DNA of 12,126 nucleotides, taken from positions 1 through 12,126 of the forward strand of contig CALCHA010000151.1 in assembly GCA_937901265.1 (NCBI GenBank). Direction: 5' to 3'. How positions within the stretch are numbered: the stretch's first letter is position 1; each line of letters begins with the position of its first letter. The translations under genes and the position numbers were made by a program. Positions 1-7,071 of this stretch are shown piece after piece. The notes under the pieces are model-generated. The model was not told the origin of the DNA, ran no database searches, and was given only the letters and a program-made list of their open reading frames with translations. The DNA is from an uncultured Phycisphaerales bacterium (GTDB lineage Bacteria > Planctomycetota > Phycisphaerae > WQYP01).

Positions 1-351
1 TGCGGCAACATGCACATGCACCACGGGAACAACGAGTGCGCGATTGAGAAATTCACACAAGCGATTCAGGAAGATGCAGGCTTTGCCGAGGCCTACAACC
101 AGCGTGCGATCGCGTTGTACCTGAGCGAGCGGTTTGCGGAAGCGATCGAGGATTGTCAGCGCGCGCTGGTGCTGATGCCGCAGCACTTTGGAGCGATGGC
201 GGGCAAGGGGCACAGCCACGCGCATCTGGCGCAGTGGCGGGAAGCGCGGCAGGCCTATCGGCTGGCGCTGGCCATCCATCCGGGGCTGGAAGGGATCGAG
301 CAGTCCCTGGCGCAAATTGAGCAACTGCTGGCAGAAAATCCCACTCTGTGA
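1..351 (+). CDS. TPR-repeat protein, 3' fragment (5' end outside window)
   Basis: The reading frame is open from the first base to a TGA at 349-351 and encodes tetratricopeptide repeats, helical pairs that normally mediate protein-protein contacts. Counting from the ATG at 10, residues about 24-57 and 58-91 form two consecutive 34-residue units with the usual Ala, Gly, Tyr and Pro positions (for example FAEAYNQRAIALYL and ALAIHPG). The residues before and at the first ATG (CGNMHMHHGNNECAIEKF) align with helix A of an earlier repeat, where LGN normally stands. The ATG at 10 is therefore probably internal and the gene begins upstream. A final short helix (LAQIEQLLAENPTL) closes the superhelix. 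No partner or process can be named. It is separated from the next gene by about 190 bases, so it is probably not part of the secretion operon. Confidence 0.8.
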   Translation, partial: CGNMHMHHGNNECAIEKFTQAIQEDAGFAEAYNQRAIALYLSERFAEAIEDCQRALVLMPQHFGAMAGKGHSHAHLAQWREARQAYRLALAIHPGLEGIEQSLAQIEQLLAENPTL

Positions 352-542
352 ATTCCGCATTCATGGAGCGGCCGTTTTTGCGCGTCTGGGCGCGGTGGGC
401 GGGGAGCGGGGTTTCCCCCTATACTTTCCTGAATGCCTGAGCGTTTTTCTTCATCAGCCCTTCATGCACGGCGCGTTGTAATGCTGCGCTAACCGTGGCT
501 GGTGAACGATTTGAAAAAAATGCGGAAGGCGGGGAAGTTTTC

Positions 543-1190
543 GTGTCCCTTGGGCTACCAAGTATGTGCAGGCCCTCAGAAACAGGCAGCTCAATCCCTC
601 CGGAGGCCTCTGCCGTCGCTGCCCAGGCGGCGGGCGGGGCATTAGAGGGGGATGAGGTACTCCTGCGGAAGGCCGCCAGCGGCGATGCGAAAGCATTCGC
701 GTTGCTGGCGGATCGGCACACCGAGGGATTGTTCCGGCTGGCGTGGTCGCTGACCGGAAACCGGACCGATGCGGAAGATGTGCTTCAGGAAGCCTTTATC
801 GGGGCTTACCAAGGGGCAAAAGGCTTCCAGGGCCGCTCTTCGGTGCGAACGTGGCTGGGGCAGATTGTGGCCCGTCAGGCCGCCTCGCTTCGCCGGAGCA
901 AACGGGTTCGCAAGGCCTTGTCGCTGGACACGCAGGTCGTCACGTACGGTGTGGAAAGCGGCAACGAATCAGAAACGGACGCCCGTGAGGACCTGATGAA
1001 GGTCCTGGAACAGATGACCCCGGATTATCGAGAAGTAATCGTGCTACGCGAGTTTGGAAACATGAGCTACGAAGAGATCGCCGCCTCGCTGGGGCTTCCC
1101 CGGGGCACGGTGGAATCGCGGCTGTTTCGGGCGCGTGGAGAGCTGCGGGAACTGCTGGGGGCGCAGGGCTACGGTGGGGGGGTGCGATGA
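543..1190 (+). CDS. ECF (group 4) RNA polymerase sigma factor
   Basis: This encodes a sigma-70 family extracytoplasmic-function factor that would direct RNA polymerase to a stress regulon. With the start used here, residues about 38-105 form sigma region 2 (RTDAEDVLQEAFIGAY, the helix that binds core polymerase and the -10 element). Residues about 154-205 form region 4 (MTPDYREVIVLREF, then the helix-turn-helix MSYEEIAASLGLPRGTVESR). No region 3 lies between them, as expected for an ECF factor. The start is uncertain. GTG at 543 is preceded by GGGGA seven bases upstream; the frame also has GTG at 495 and ATG at 564, neither with a visible ribosome binding site. The stop overlaps the next gene by ATGA (1187-1190), a sign of translational coupling with the anti-sigma factor. 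The family call is firm; the ECF subgroup and its regulon cannot be read from the sequence. Confidence 0.93.
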   Translation: MSLGLPSMCRPSETGSSIPPEASAVAAQAAGGALEGDEVLLRKAASGDAKAFALLADRHTEGLFRLAWSLTGNRTDAEDVLQEAFIGAYQGAKGFQGRSSVRTWLGQIVARQAASLRRSKRVRKALSLDTQVVTYGVESGNESETDAREDLMKVLEQMTPDYREVIVLREFGNMSYEEIAASLGLPRGTVESRLFRARGELRELLGAQGYGGGVR

Positions 1191-1684
1191 TGGCGGAGCG
1201 TGAGATGAAAGCTTTGAAATGCCCGCAGATTTCGCGGGTAAGCGCTTTTTATGACAAAGAGTTAGCGGTTGGCCCACAGGTCGACATGCAGGCCCATATC
1301 GCCGGGTGCGAGGTATGCCTGGCGGAACTGGAATCGCTTCGCGGGCTGTCGGGGCGGCTGGCGGGGATGAGGATGCCGGCGGTGGCGTCGGATCTGGGCG
1401 AGCGGCTGCGGCGGCGTCTGGAGGCTCAGGAAGAGCGCGGCCTGCTGCATGTGGCGCAGGCGATGATGGGGATCGCGGCGGCGCTGATGATCGCCTCGCT
1501 GGTGGGGCTGCGGATGATCAACAGCAACACGGTGACGGCACGCGTGGAGCCCAACCCGGACTGGGCGGTGGCGGCGGAGCATCCCTCCGGGGATGTCGCG
1601 GGCGCGGGTCAGCAAACGGTGTTGGCGCAGTGGATTGTGGATGATCTTTCGGCGCCCGGGATGGGCGCGGAGGATGCACGATGA
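1187..1684 (+). CDS. Zinc-type (ZAS/zf-HC2) transmembrane anti-sigma factor
   Basis: This is a 165-residue protein with the layout of an anti-sigma factor for the sigma gene it overlaps. The cytoplasmic N-terminus holds Cys12 and then His37-x3-Cys41-x2-Cys44 (HIAGCEVC), the zinc anti-sigma signature that clamps ECF factors. A charged helix (residues about 69-84, rich in Arg and Glu) precedes one membrane segment at about 89-108 (VAQAMMGIAAALMIASLVGL). Residues 109-165 would lie outside the inner membrane and could receive a signal, by proteolysis or by contact with the next gene's product. The start at 1187 is supported by the ATGA overlap and a G-rich stretch just upstream; ATG at 1190 or 1205 are alternatives that keep the zinc site. 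Pairing with the sigma factor is inferred from adjacency and domain type. Confidence 0.88.
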   Translation: MMAEREMKALKCPQISRVSAFYDKELAVGPQVDMQAHIAGCEVCLAELESLRGLSGRLAGMRMPAVASDLGERLRRRLEAQEERGLLHVAQAMMGIAAALMIASLVGLRMINSNTVTARVEPNPDWAVAAEHPSGDVAGAGQQTVLAQWIVDDLSAPGMGAEDAR

Positions 1685-2229
1685 CCAAGCGGATTAAAGC
1701 GGTGGTGGTGGGGGCGTTTGTGCTGGCACTGGGGGCCGGAACACTGATGGGCGTCGGTGTGGGGCGCTACTCGGCGAAGCCCGCGACACCGCCGCCGCCG
1801 CGGTCGCAACTGGCGACCGAACTGCAATTGACGGCGGAGCAGCAGAAGCAGATGGCGGCGATCTGGTCGGAAGCGATGCAGACCGGCGGTCCCAGCTATA
1901 TGGAGCGGCGCAAGTCGCTGCAGGAAGAGCGCGACGCGGCGATCGCGGAGCTGCTGCCGCCGGCGCTGCTGGCGGGGTACGATAAAATTCTGGACCGCTA
2001 CCGTGAGAAGCTTGATGCGTTAGGGCAGGAACGGGACAAGGCGTTTGCGGACGCGGAGAGCCGCACCCAGGCGGTGCTCACCCCGGATCAACAGAAGACC
2101 TACCTGGCGATCATGCAGCGTCGCGACGGCAACCACCGCGGGGGTGTGCCGGACGGGAAGCGTGGCGGGCGCGGAAGCGCGACGACGGCACCGCGCGACG
2201 GTTTGCAGGTGGATCGACCCAGGCCCTGA
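1681..2229 (+). CDS. Spy/CpxP-like (LTxxQ) membrane-anchored periplasmic protein
   Basis: This encodes 182 residues. An N-terminal membrane anchor or uncleaved signal (about 7-28, AVVVGAFVLALGAGTLMGVG) is followed by a Pro-rich spacer (36-40) and a mostly helical domain. The domain carries two LTxxQ-type motifs, LTAEQQ at 50-55 and LTPDQQ at 133-138, which mark the Spy/CpxP/ZraP group of periplasmic chaperones and metal or stress sensors. The C-terminal tail from about residue 150 is basic and Gly/Arg-rich (KRGGRGS). The start overlaps the anti-sigma stop by ATGA (1681-1684), so sigma, anti-sigma and this protein form one translationally coupled unit. By analogy with CnrX in the CnrY-CnrX-CnrH system it may be the periplasmic sensor acting on the anti-sigma factor. 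That role is inference; I see no clear metal-ligand cluster. Confidence 0.75.
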   Translation: MTKRIKAVVVGAFVLALGAGTLMGVGVGRYSAKPATPPPPRSQLATELQLTAEQQKQMAAIWSEAMQTGGPSYMERRKSLQEERDAAIAELLPPALLAGYDKILDRYREKLDALGQERDKAFADAESRTQAVLTPDQQKTYLAIMQRRDGNHRGGVPDGKRGGRGSATTAPRDGLQVDRPRP

Positions 2230-2277
2230 TGCGTATCCCGCCGGGCAATGGCTGCGGCGAAATGCACTTATTTCATT

Positions 2278-2282
2278 GGAGG
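2278..2282 (+). promoter_or_regulatory. Ribosome binding site for the Gly/Arg-rich protein
   Basis: GGAGG stands four bases before ATG 2287. It decides that start over the in-frame ATG at 2248, and the protein from 2287 begins with a clean signal peptide. Confidence 0.75.
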
Positions 2283-2286
2283 CAGT

Positions 2287-2862
2287 ATGAGAGGCACACT
2301 TTCCAAGTACGTCGGGTTGAGCCTGCTGACGGTGGCCGCGATGGCGATGCCGGCAATGGCGCAGGCGGGCGGCGGTCGTGGCGGCCGGGGCGGTGGCGGC
2401 GCCGGCGGAGGTCGTGGCGGTGCTGGCGGCACCGGTGCTGCCGGCGGCCGGGGCAACTTCCAGCAGAATCGCCTGGACCAGCTCAAGACGTCGCTGGAAG
2501 CCAAGGACGATGAATGGCAGGCCATCCAGCCGGCCCTGGAGAAAGTAATCGCGGCGCAGCAGGACCTGCAGGCCGGCAACCGCGGGGCGATGGGCGGCGG
2601 CCGTGGCGGCCGCGGCGCGCGGGGCGGCGCGGCGGCAACGCCCACCGCGGCGACCTCCGATTTGCAGAAAGCACTGGCGGAATTGCAGACGGCGCTCGAG
2701 AATCCTGCAACCACGCCCGAAGTCCTCAAGACCAAGCTGCAGGCGGTGCGTGACGCCCGCGTGAAGGCCCGCGATCAGCTCAAGCAGGCCCAGGACACGC
2801 TCAAGGCGCTGCTCTCGCAGCGGCAGGAAGCGGTTCTGGTGGAAGGCGGCATCCTCGAATAA
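2287..2862 (+). CDS. Exported Gly/Arg-rich (RGG) protein of unknown function
   Basis: I do not recognise a named family. The 191-residue product has a signal peptide (positively charged start, hydrophobic core about 9-20, Ala-x-Ala site at 23-25), so it should leave the cytoplasm. The mature part alternates low-complexity and helical blocks: Gly/Arg-rich at about 28-56, helix-forming and Gln/Leu-rich at 57-97, a second RGG block at 99-114, a short Ala/Thr linker, then a long amphipathic, coiled-coil-like region to the end (LKQAQDTLKALLSQRQEAVL). The spacing and the ending RQEAVLVEGGILE recall LTxxQ-type proteins, which often close with a similar helix, so a distant relation to the preceding Spy-like gene is possible. 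It lies between the sigma cassette and gspE and could be a target of the sigma factor, a secretion substrate or an accessory envelope protein. None of these is shown. Confidence 0.75.
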   Translation: MRGTLSKYVGLSLLTVAAMAMPAMAQAGGGRGGRGGGGAGGGRGGAGGTGAAGGRGNFQQNRLDQLKTSLEAKDDEWQAIQPALEKVIAAQQDLQAGNRGAMGGGRGGRGARGGAAATPTAATSDLQKALAELQTALENPATTPEVLKTKLQAVRDARVKARDQLKQAQDTLKALLSQRQEAVLVEGGILE

Positions 2863-2895
2863 GGCCGCTGATGAAGAGTCGCCATGAGGGTTAAG

Positions 2896-2932
2896 GCCTG
2901 CGGGGTCGGCGAAAGGCGCCCGCCCCGCAGGC
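2896..2932 (+). terminator. Strong GC-rich hairpin, candidate terminator or attenuator before gspE
   Basis: GCCTGCGGGG at 2896-2905 pairs perfectly with CCCCGCAGGC at 2923-2932, a 10-bp stem around a 17-base loop that can itself fold partly. It lies 34 bases after the Gly/Arg-rich gene and 85 bases before gspE. There is no proper T-run after it (AACTCTTA follows), so factor-independent termination is uncertain. An mRNA-stabilising or attenuating stem is the alternative. Confidence 0.5.
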
Positions 2933-3004
2933 AACTCTTAGGAACCCTCGTCGACAGGCAGTGTGTGTGGCAGCAATAACGCCCGGAAGTTACCCTCGGA
3001 CGGC

Positions 3005-3010
3005 AGGAAA
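3005..3010 (+). promoter_or_regulatory. Ribosome binding site deciding the gspE start
   Basis: AGGAAA lies six bases before ATG 3017. The frame is open back to 2963, but the extra 18 residues from there (basic and Asn-rich) have no supporting site and look unlike a GspE N-terminus. Confidence 0.6.
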
Positions 3011-3016
3011 AAGCGA

Positions 3017-4720
3017 ATGTTCGATGTCATTGACATGTTGACCCAGGACGGCAAGCTGACGGAAGCGGCGGCGCATCGGATCCGCCAGGAAAGGGCCGGC
3101 GGCAAGACGCTGGACGACGCCCTGCGGGACGGCGGCAATCTGTCCGAGGACGCCCTGCTCAAGACCCTGGCGCAGATGCTCGAGATGCCCTACACGGAAC
3201 TCGAGACCATCAACCCGTCCAAGGAATTCCTCTCCAAGTTTCCGGTACGCGTGCTGCTCGAACGGCAGATGATCCCGTTGTCCGAAGAGGAGGGCGTGAT
3301 CAGCGTGGCCACCAGCCGGGTGTTTGACACCACGGGCCTGGACGAGCTGCGCCTGCTGACGGGTCGCGAAGTGCGGCCGGTGCTGGCGACGTCGACGGAA
3401 ATCGAGCGTTGTATCAAACGGACGCTGGGGATCGGGGCGGACACGCTGCAGCGGATGCTCAGCGAGGATGGGGTGGAGGTGCTCAAGGATGAGGGCGACG
3501 GGGAAATCGATCTGGGGAAGGCGGCGGAAGACGCGACGATCATTCAGTTCGTGAACCAGATCATGCAGGAGGCGCTCGATTCGCGTGCGACTGACGTGCA
3601 CGTGGAGCCGTTCGAACATGAGCTGCGGATTCGCTATCGCGTCGACGGCATTCTGGTGGAAGCGAATATCCCGGCGTCGATCCGGCGGTATCACGCGGCG
3701 ATCGTGTCGCGGTTGAAGATTCTGGCCCAGCTGGACATTGCCGAGAAGCGCGTGCCGCAGGACGGACGTATTCGGCTGAAGGTCAGCGGTCGCGAGATCG
3801 ACTTGCGCGTGTCGGTCATTCCGATGATCCACGGCGAAGCGGTGGTGATGCGTATTCTGGACCGCAGCGAGATGGCGTTTGGTCTGGATCGGCTGTCGAT
3901 GGACGCGGAGCAGACCAAGGAATTCCTGCGCGTGCTGGACCTGCCGCACGGGATTATCCTGGTGACAGGCCCGACGGGCTCGGGCAAGACGTCGACGCTG
4001 TACGCAGGTTTGAACAAGATCAACGACACCGAGCGGAAGATCATCACGATCGAAGATCCGGTGGAATACAACTTGAAGGGGATCAACCAGATCCAGGTGA
4101 ATTTGAAGGCGGGGCTGACCTTCGGGGGCGGGCTGCGTGCGATTCTGCGGCATGACCCGGACGTGGTGCTGATCGGCGAAATCCGCGACAAGGAGACGGC
4201 GGAAATCGCGGTGCAGGCATCGCTGACGGGGCATTTGGTGTTTTCCACGCTGCACACAAACGACGCTCCAGGCGCCGCGACGCGGTTGATCGACATGGGG
4301 ATCGAGCCTTACCTGGTGTCGAGTTCCGTGGAAATGGTCATGGCCCAGCGGCTGGTGCGCGTGATCTGCAAGGAATGCAAGGAAGTGGACACGGAATCGG
4401 ATATGCGGGCGCTGCGGGAGGAATTTGGGGATGAGATGCCCGAGGTGTTGTACAAGGGCAAGGGGTGCCGGGCGTGTCAGGGGACGGGTTTCCGCGGGCG
4501 GCAGGCGGTTTTTGAGATGATGCCGATGACCGAAGAGATCCAGGAACTGGTGTTGACGCGTTCGTCGACAGGGGCGATTCGGCGCAAGGCGGTGGAGCAG
4601 GGGATGAAGAGCCTGCGCGAGGATGGCTGGCGGCTGGTGCGAGCGGGGCGTACGACGATCGGCGAAGTGGTGAGCAACACGAAGGATGAGACGGCGATGC
4701 TGGCGCACGCGCACGTCTGA
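3017..4720 (+). CDS. gspE: Type II secretion ATPase GspE (GspE/PilB family)
   Basis: This is the cytoplasmic hexameric ATPase that powers pseudopilus assembly, 567 residues, normal for the family. The N-terminal third is the helical MshEN/GspE_N domain that docks on GspL. The catalytic half has Walker A GPTGSGKT (318-325), the Asp box around EDPVE (346-350), Walker B VVLIGEIRD (383-391) and the His box STLHTND (410-416). The zinc-binding four-cysteine site is present as CKEC (451-454) and CRAC (484-487), as in GspE and PilB but not in PilT. No key residue is missing. It opens the secretion operon, about 150 bases after the Gly/Arg-rich gene and behind a strong stem. GspE is preferred to PilB because gspF and a full set of minor pseudopilins follow. 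Confidence 0.97.
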   Translation: MFDVIDMLTQDGKLTEAAAHRIRQERAGGKTLDDALRDGGNLSEDALLKTLAQMLEMPYTELETINPSKEFLSKFPVRVLLERQMIPLSEEEGVISVATSRVFDTTGLDELRLLTGREVRPVLATSTEIERCIKRTLGIGADTLQRMLSEDGVEVLKDEGDGEIDLGKAAEDATIIQFVNQIMQEALDSRATDVHVEPFEHELRIRYRVDGILVEANIPASIRRYHAAIVSRLKILAQLDIAEKRVPQDGRIRLKVSGREIDLRVSVIPMIHGEAVVMRILDRSEMAFGLDRLSMDAEQTKEFLRVLDLPHGIILVTGPTGSGKTSTLYAGLNKINDTERKIITIEDPVEYNLKGINQIQVNLKAGLTFGGGLRAILRHDPDVVLIGEIRDKETAEIAVQASLTGHLVFSTLHTNDAPGAATRLIDMGIEPYLVSSSVEMVMAQRLVRVICKECKEVDTESDMRALREEFGDEMPEVLYKGKGCRACQGTGFRGRQAVFEMMPMTEEIQELVLTRSSTGAIRRKAVEQGMKSLREDGWRLVRAGRTTIGEVVSNTKDETAMLAHAHV

Positions 4721-4770
4721 GGTGTGTGCTTGCGGCAGGAACCAAGAGGAAGCCTTTCAGGTAAAGAATT

Positions 4771-5988
4771 ATGACGACCTTCAGCTATAGAGCGATCAGC
4801 ACCAAGGGCCAGTCGAGCAACGGGACGCTGACGGCCGAATCACGAGCGGCGGCGATATCGTCGCTGATGCAGAAGGGTCTGCACCCGCTGGAGGTGAGCG
4901 AGGAGAAGGCCGGCGCGGCGATGCGGCAGCAGGCGGTAGGGCACGCCGGGCGGGTGTCGATGAAGCTGGTGGAAGCGTTCACCCGGGACCTGGCGAACCT
5001 GCTGGCTGGCGGTGTGCCGCTGGCGCGGTCGCTGAACCTGCTGCGTCGGGAGGCGTCGAATCCCGCGGCGAAGCATTTGTGGGGCGAAATTCACGATGAG
5101 GTGGTGCAGGGGACGTCGCTGGCGGATTCGATGGCGAAGTGGCCCAAGAGCTTTTCGTCGGTGTACATCGCGATGGTGAAGGCGGGCGAGGCGGGCGGGT
5201 TTCTGGAAGTGGTGCTGAACCAGATCGCGGACTTCCGGGCGCGCGAAGCGGATCTGAAGGGCAAGGTGAAGGCGGCGATGATTTACCCCTGCGTGCTGGC
5301 GGTGCTGGCGGCGGGCGTGATCGTGTTCCTGCTGACCTTTTTTATTCCGCGGTTCACGGCAATTTTCTCCAGCTTCGGCGGGCAGTTGCCGGCCTTGACG
5401 CAGGCGATCATCGGGGCGAGCTACGTGGTGCAGCACTACGCCCCGCTGGTGATCGGGGTGATCGTGGTGCTGGTGATTTTGTATCGTCGAATCGCGGCGA
5501 CGGAGGCGGGGAAGCGGACGATCGAGAAGCTGATTTTGCGGACGCCGATGCTGGGGAAAGTGGTGGCGCATTTCGCGCTGGTGCGTTTCTGCCGCATGCT
5601 CGGAACGCTGGTGGGTTCGGGCGTGCCGCTGATATCGTCTTTGCGAACTTCGCGGGACGCGATCGGCAACCAGACGCTGTCGGACACGGTGAACAAGGCG
5701 ATCGAGGAAGTGCAGCGGGGCGAGGCGCTTTCGAAGGCGTTGGGATCAAGCCCGGACCTGTTCCCGCCGTCGGTAATCGAAATGGTGGCGGTGGCGGAGG
5801 AAACGGGGCGGCTGGACAAGGAGCTGATGCGTCTGTCGGTGACGTTCGAGCATGAGCTGGACGGGAAGCTGCGGATGCTGGTAGCGCTGGCCGAGCCGCT
5901 GATGCTGTTCCTGATGGCGGCGTTCATCGGGACGGTGGTGATCGGGATGCTGCTGCCGATTTTCAATCTGCAGGAAGTCATGAAATAA
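4771..5988 (+). CDS. gspF: Type II secretion inner-membrane platform protein GspF
   Basis: This is the polytopic inner-membrane protein that forms the rotor or platform between GspE and the growing pseudopilus. Its 405 residues match the family. Two copies of the T2SSF helical domain are visible. The first (about 70-190) includes the FTRDLANLLAGGVPL stretch; the second (about 270-395) includes the matching FCRMLGTLVGSGVPL stretch, each followed by an AVVEEV/GE-type helix. Membrane segments fall at about 168-192, 220-240 and 372-398. The N-terminal FSYRAISTKGQSSNGTLTAES is typical of the family. It starts 50 bases after gspE with only a weak ribosome binding site (AGG at 4760-4762, eight bases before ATG). 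The next gene follows after 108 bases, which may mark a separate level of control for the pilins. Confidence 0.96.
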   Translation: MTTFSYRAISTKGQSSNGTLTAESRAAAISSLMQKGLHPLEVSEEKAGAAMRQQAVGHAGRVSMKLVEAFTRDLANLLAGGVPLARSLNLLRREASNPAAKHLWGEIHDEVVQGTSLADSMAKWPKSFSSVYIAMVKAGEAGGFLEVVLNQIADFRAREADLKGKVKAAMIYPCVLAVLAAGVIVFLLTFFIPRFTAIFSSFGGQLPALTQAIIGASYVVQHYAPLVIGVIVVLVILYRRIAATEAGKRTIEKLILRTPMLGKVVAHFALVRFCRMLGTLVGSGVPLISSLRTSRDAIGNQTLSDTVNKAIEEVQRGEALSKALGSSPDLFPPSVIEMVAVAEETGRLDKELMRLSVTFEHELDGKLRMLVALAEPLMLFLMAAFIGTVVIGMLLPIFNLQEVMK

Positions 5989-6085
5989 TCGGATGCAGTC
6001 GCGCAACTATGTGACAGGCCCGTCCATTCCGGCCGGAGGACGCGGCAAAGAAACGTGTTTTTTATGAACCGAATCGAAGGACTCA

Positions 6086-6090
6086 AGGAG
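6086..6090 (+). promoter_or_regulatory. Ribosome binding site deciding the gspG start
   Basis: AGGAG lies six bases before ATG 6097. It supports the short prepilin leader over the in-frame GTG at 6055 and ATG at 6064. Confidence 0.8.
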
Positions 6091-6096
6091 CAAATC

Positions 6097-6516
6097 ATGG
6101 TGAAGAATAAAAGACACCGGGCGCACGGGGGCTTCACGCTCATCGAACTGCTGCTGGTGATGGCGATCCTCGCGGTTCTTGCAGCAGTCGTGGTGCCGAA
6201 GTTCGTGGCGCGCGGCGAGCAGGCCAAGATCACGGCGGCGAGCACCGACATCTCGAACATGAAGACCGCGGTGGACGCGTATGAAGTGGACACCGGCGGG
6301 TATCCGCCAACCCTGGACGCCCTGGTGATCAATCCGAACGTCAGCGGCTGGCATGGCCCCTATCTGGAATCGGTGCACAAGGACCCCTGGGGCTTTGACT
6401 ACATCTTCCGTTATCCCGGCACGCTGAACACGCAGGGCTACGACCTGGTGTCGGTGGGCAAGGATGGCCAGGAAGGCACGGCGGACGACGTGACCAACGC
6501 CCCCGAAGCGCGCTAA
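6097..6516 (+). CDS. gspG: Major pseudopilin GspG
   Basis: This is the main subunit of the pseudopilus, 139 residues with a 12-residue basic leader. Prepilin peptidase would cut after Gly12 (HGG, then FTLIELLLVMAIL), and Glu17 is the +5 glutamate needed for assembly. The hydrophobic helix runs to about residue 35. The globular part shows GspG features: YEVDTGGYPPTLDAL, the DPWGFDYIFRYPG strand-loop, and a C-terminal acidic loop (GKDGQEGTADDV) in the position of the family's calcium site. Two longer starts in the same frame would give leaders of 23 or 26 residues and lack a ribosome binding site. A 45-base gap separates it from gspH. The assignment rests on the DPWG segment and the C-terminal Asp-rich loop, which minor pseudopilins lack. 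Confidence 0.96.
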   Translation: MVKNKRHRAHGGFTLIELLLVMAILAVLAAVVVPKFVARGEQAKITAASTDISNMKTAVDAYEVDTGGYPPTLDALVINPNVSGWHGPYLESVHKDPWGFDYIFRYPGTLNTQGYDLVSVGKDGQEGTADDVTNAPEAR

Positions 6517-6561
6517 ACGCCGCTCAGGGCAGCAGCAACCACAAGCAACACAGGCAGGGAC

Positions 6562-7071
6562 ATGAAGGTTGGGCGCAACAATTTCTCCACCGCCAGAGGC
6601 TTCACGCTGATGGAGCTGGTGCTGGTCATGCTGATCATGGCCATCGTGGCGGCGATTGCGGCGCCCAACCTCCGAAACTTCATCGCCGGCCGCCGCGTGG
6701 GCGACACGGCGACGCAGATCGTGTCTCTGGCCGAGTATGCCCGGTCGCAGGCGATCTCGGAGGGCCGGGTGTACCTGCTGAATATCGGGACCAACTCGGT
6801 GTACGTGACCTATCTGGATGCGAACAACACGGAGCAGACGCCGCCGGGGGATGCCGGAGAGCCGGTACGCCTGCCGGGCGTGGCGGGCGACCTGACGATC
6901 GGATCGGACCTTCCGCGGGGCGACAATGGCGACCAGGTGGCGCATTTTTATCCGACCGGTCGCACCGAGATGGGGACGATCACCATCACGGATAAAGACA
7001 ACCAGCAGGTCAATGTTGTGTGCCTGTCGATCAGCGAGAATTACCACGTGCAGATGCAGGGGGGACGCTGA
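6562..7071 (+). CDS. gspH: Minor pseudopilin GspH
   Basis: This 169-residue type IV pilin-like protein has a leader ending at Gly13 before FTLMELVLVMLIMAIV, with Glu18 as the +5 residue. The segment after the helix (SLAEYARSQAISEGRVYLLNI) is the classic GspH/FimT signature of a helix followed by a strand. The remaining part is beta-rich, ending ISENYHVQMQGGR. GspH sits near the top of the pseudopilus as part of the tip. The order G-H-I-J-K agrees with the assignment. AGGC, six bases before the start at 6562, serves as ribosome binding site. Its stop overlaps the gspI start by one base (TGATG at 7069-7073), so the two are probably translated together. Confidence 0.9.
   Translation: MKVGRNNFSTARGFTLMELVLVMLIMAIVAAIAAPNLRNFIAGRRVGDTATQIVSLAEYARSQAISEGRVYLLNIGTNSVYVTYLDANNTEQTPPGDAGEPVRLPGVAGDLTIGSDLPRGDNGDQVAHFYPTGRTEMGTITITDKDNQQVNVVCLSISENYHVQMQGGR

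Noticed and set aside
408..418. GGGG-TTT-CCCC hairpin as terminator of the TPR gene
   Set aside because: Only four base pairs with a three-base loop and no T-run.
420..425. TATACT as a -10 box upstream of the sigma gene
   Set aside because: No acceptable -35 element lies 16-18 bases upstream; a single hexamer is not enough to call a promoter.
2020..2934. 304-codon - strand frame opposite the Spy-like and Gly/Arg-rich genes
   Set aside because: It is the complement of Gly-rich repeats (giving Ala/Pro/Arg runs). It has no domain and no plausible start signal.
2941..2946. GGAACC as an ECF -35 element before gspE (also 4738-4743 before gspF)
   Set aside because: No convincing ECF -10 element at the right distance in either place, and GGAAC is frequent by chance in this base composition. 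It would have been attractive evidence for control by the upstream sigma factor.
2990..4714. 574-codon open frame on the - strand opposite gspE
   Set aside because: It mirrors gspE exactly, is rich in Arg, His and Gln, and has no recognisable domain. Long antisense frames are common in GC-rich genes; the GspE motifs on the + strand are unmistakable.
3017..4720. Reading the cluster as a type IV pilus (PilB-PilC-PilM-PilN-PilO)
   Set aside because: The five consecutive pseudopilins, with a GspK lacking Glu+5 and carrying the HhH-like region, and the GspG DPWG and Asp-loop features, identify a type II secretion system. Only the GspL and GspM genes look pilus-like.
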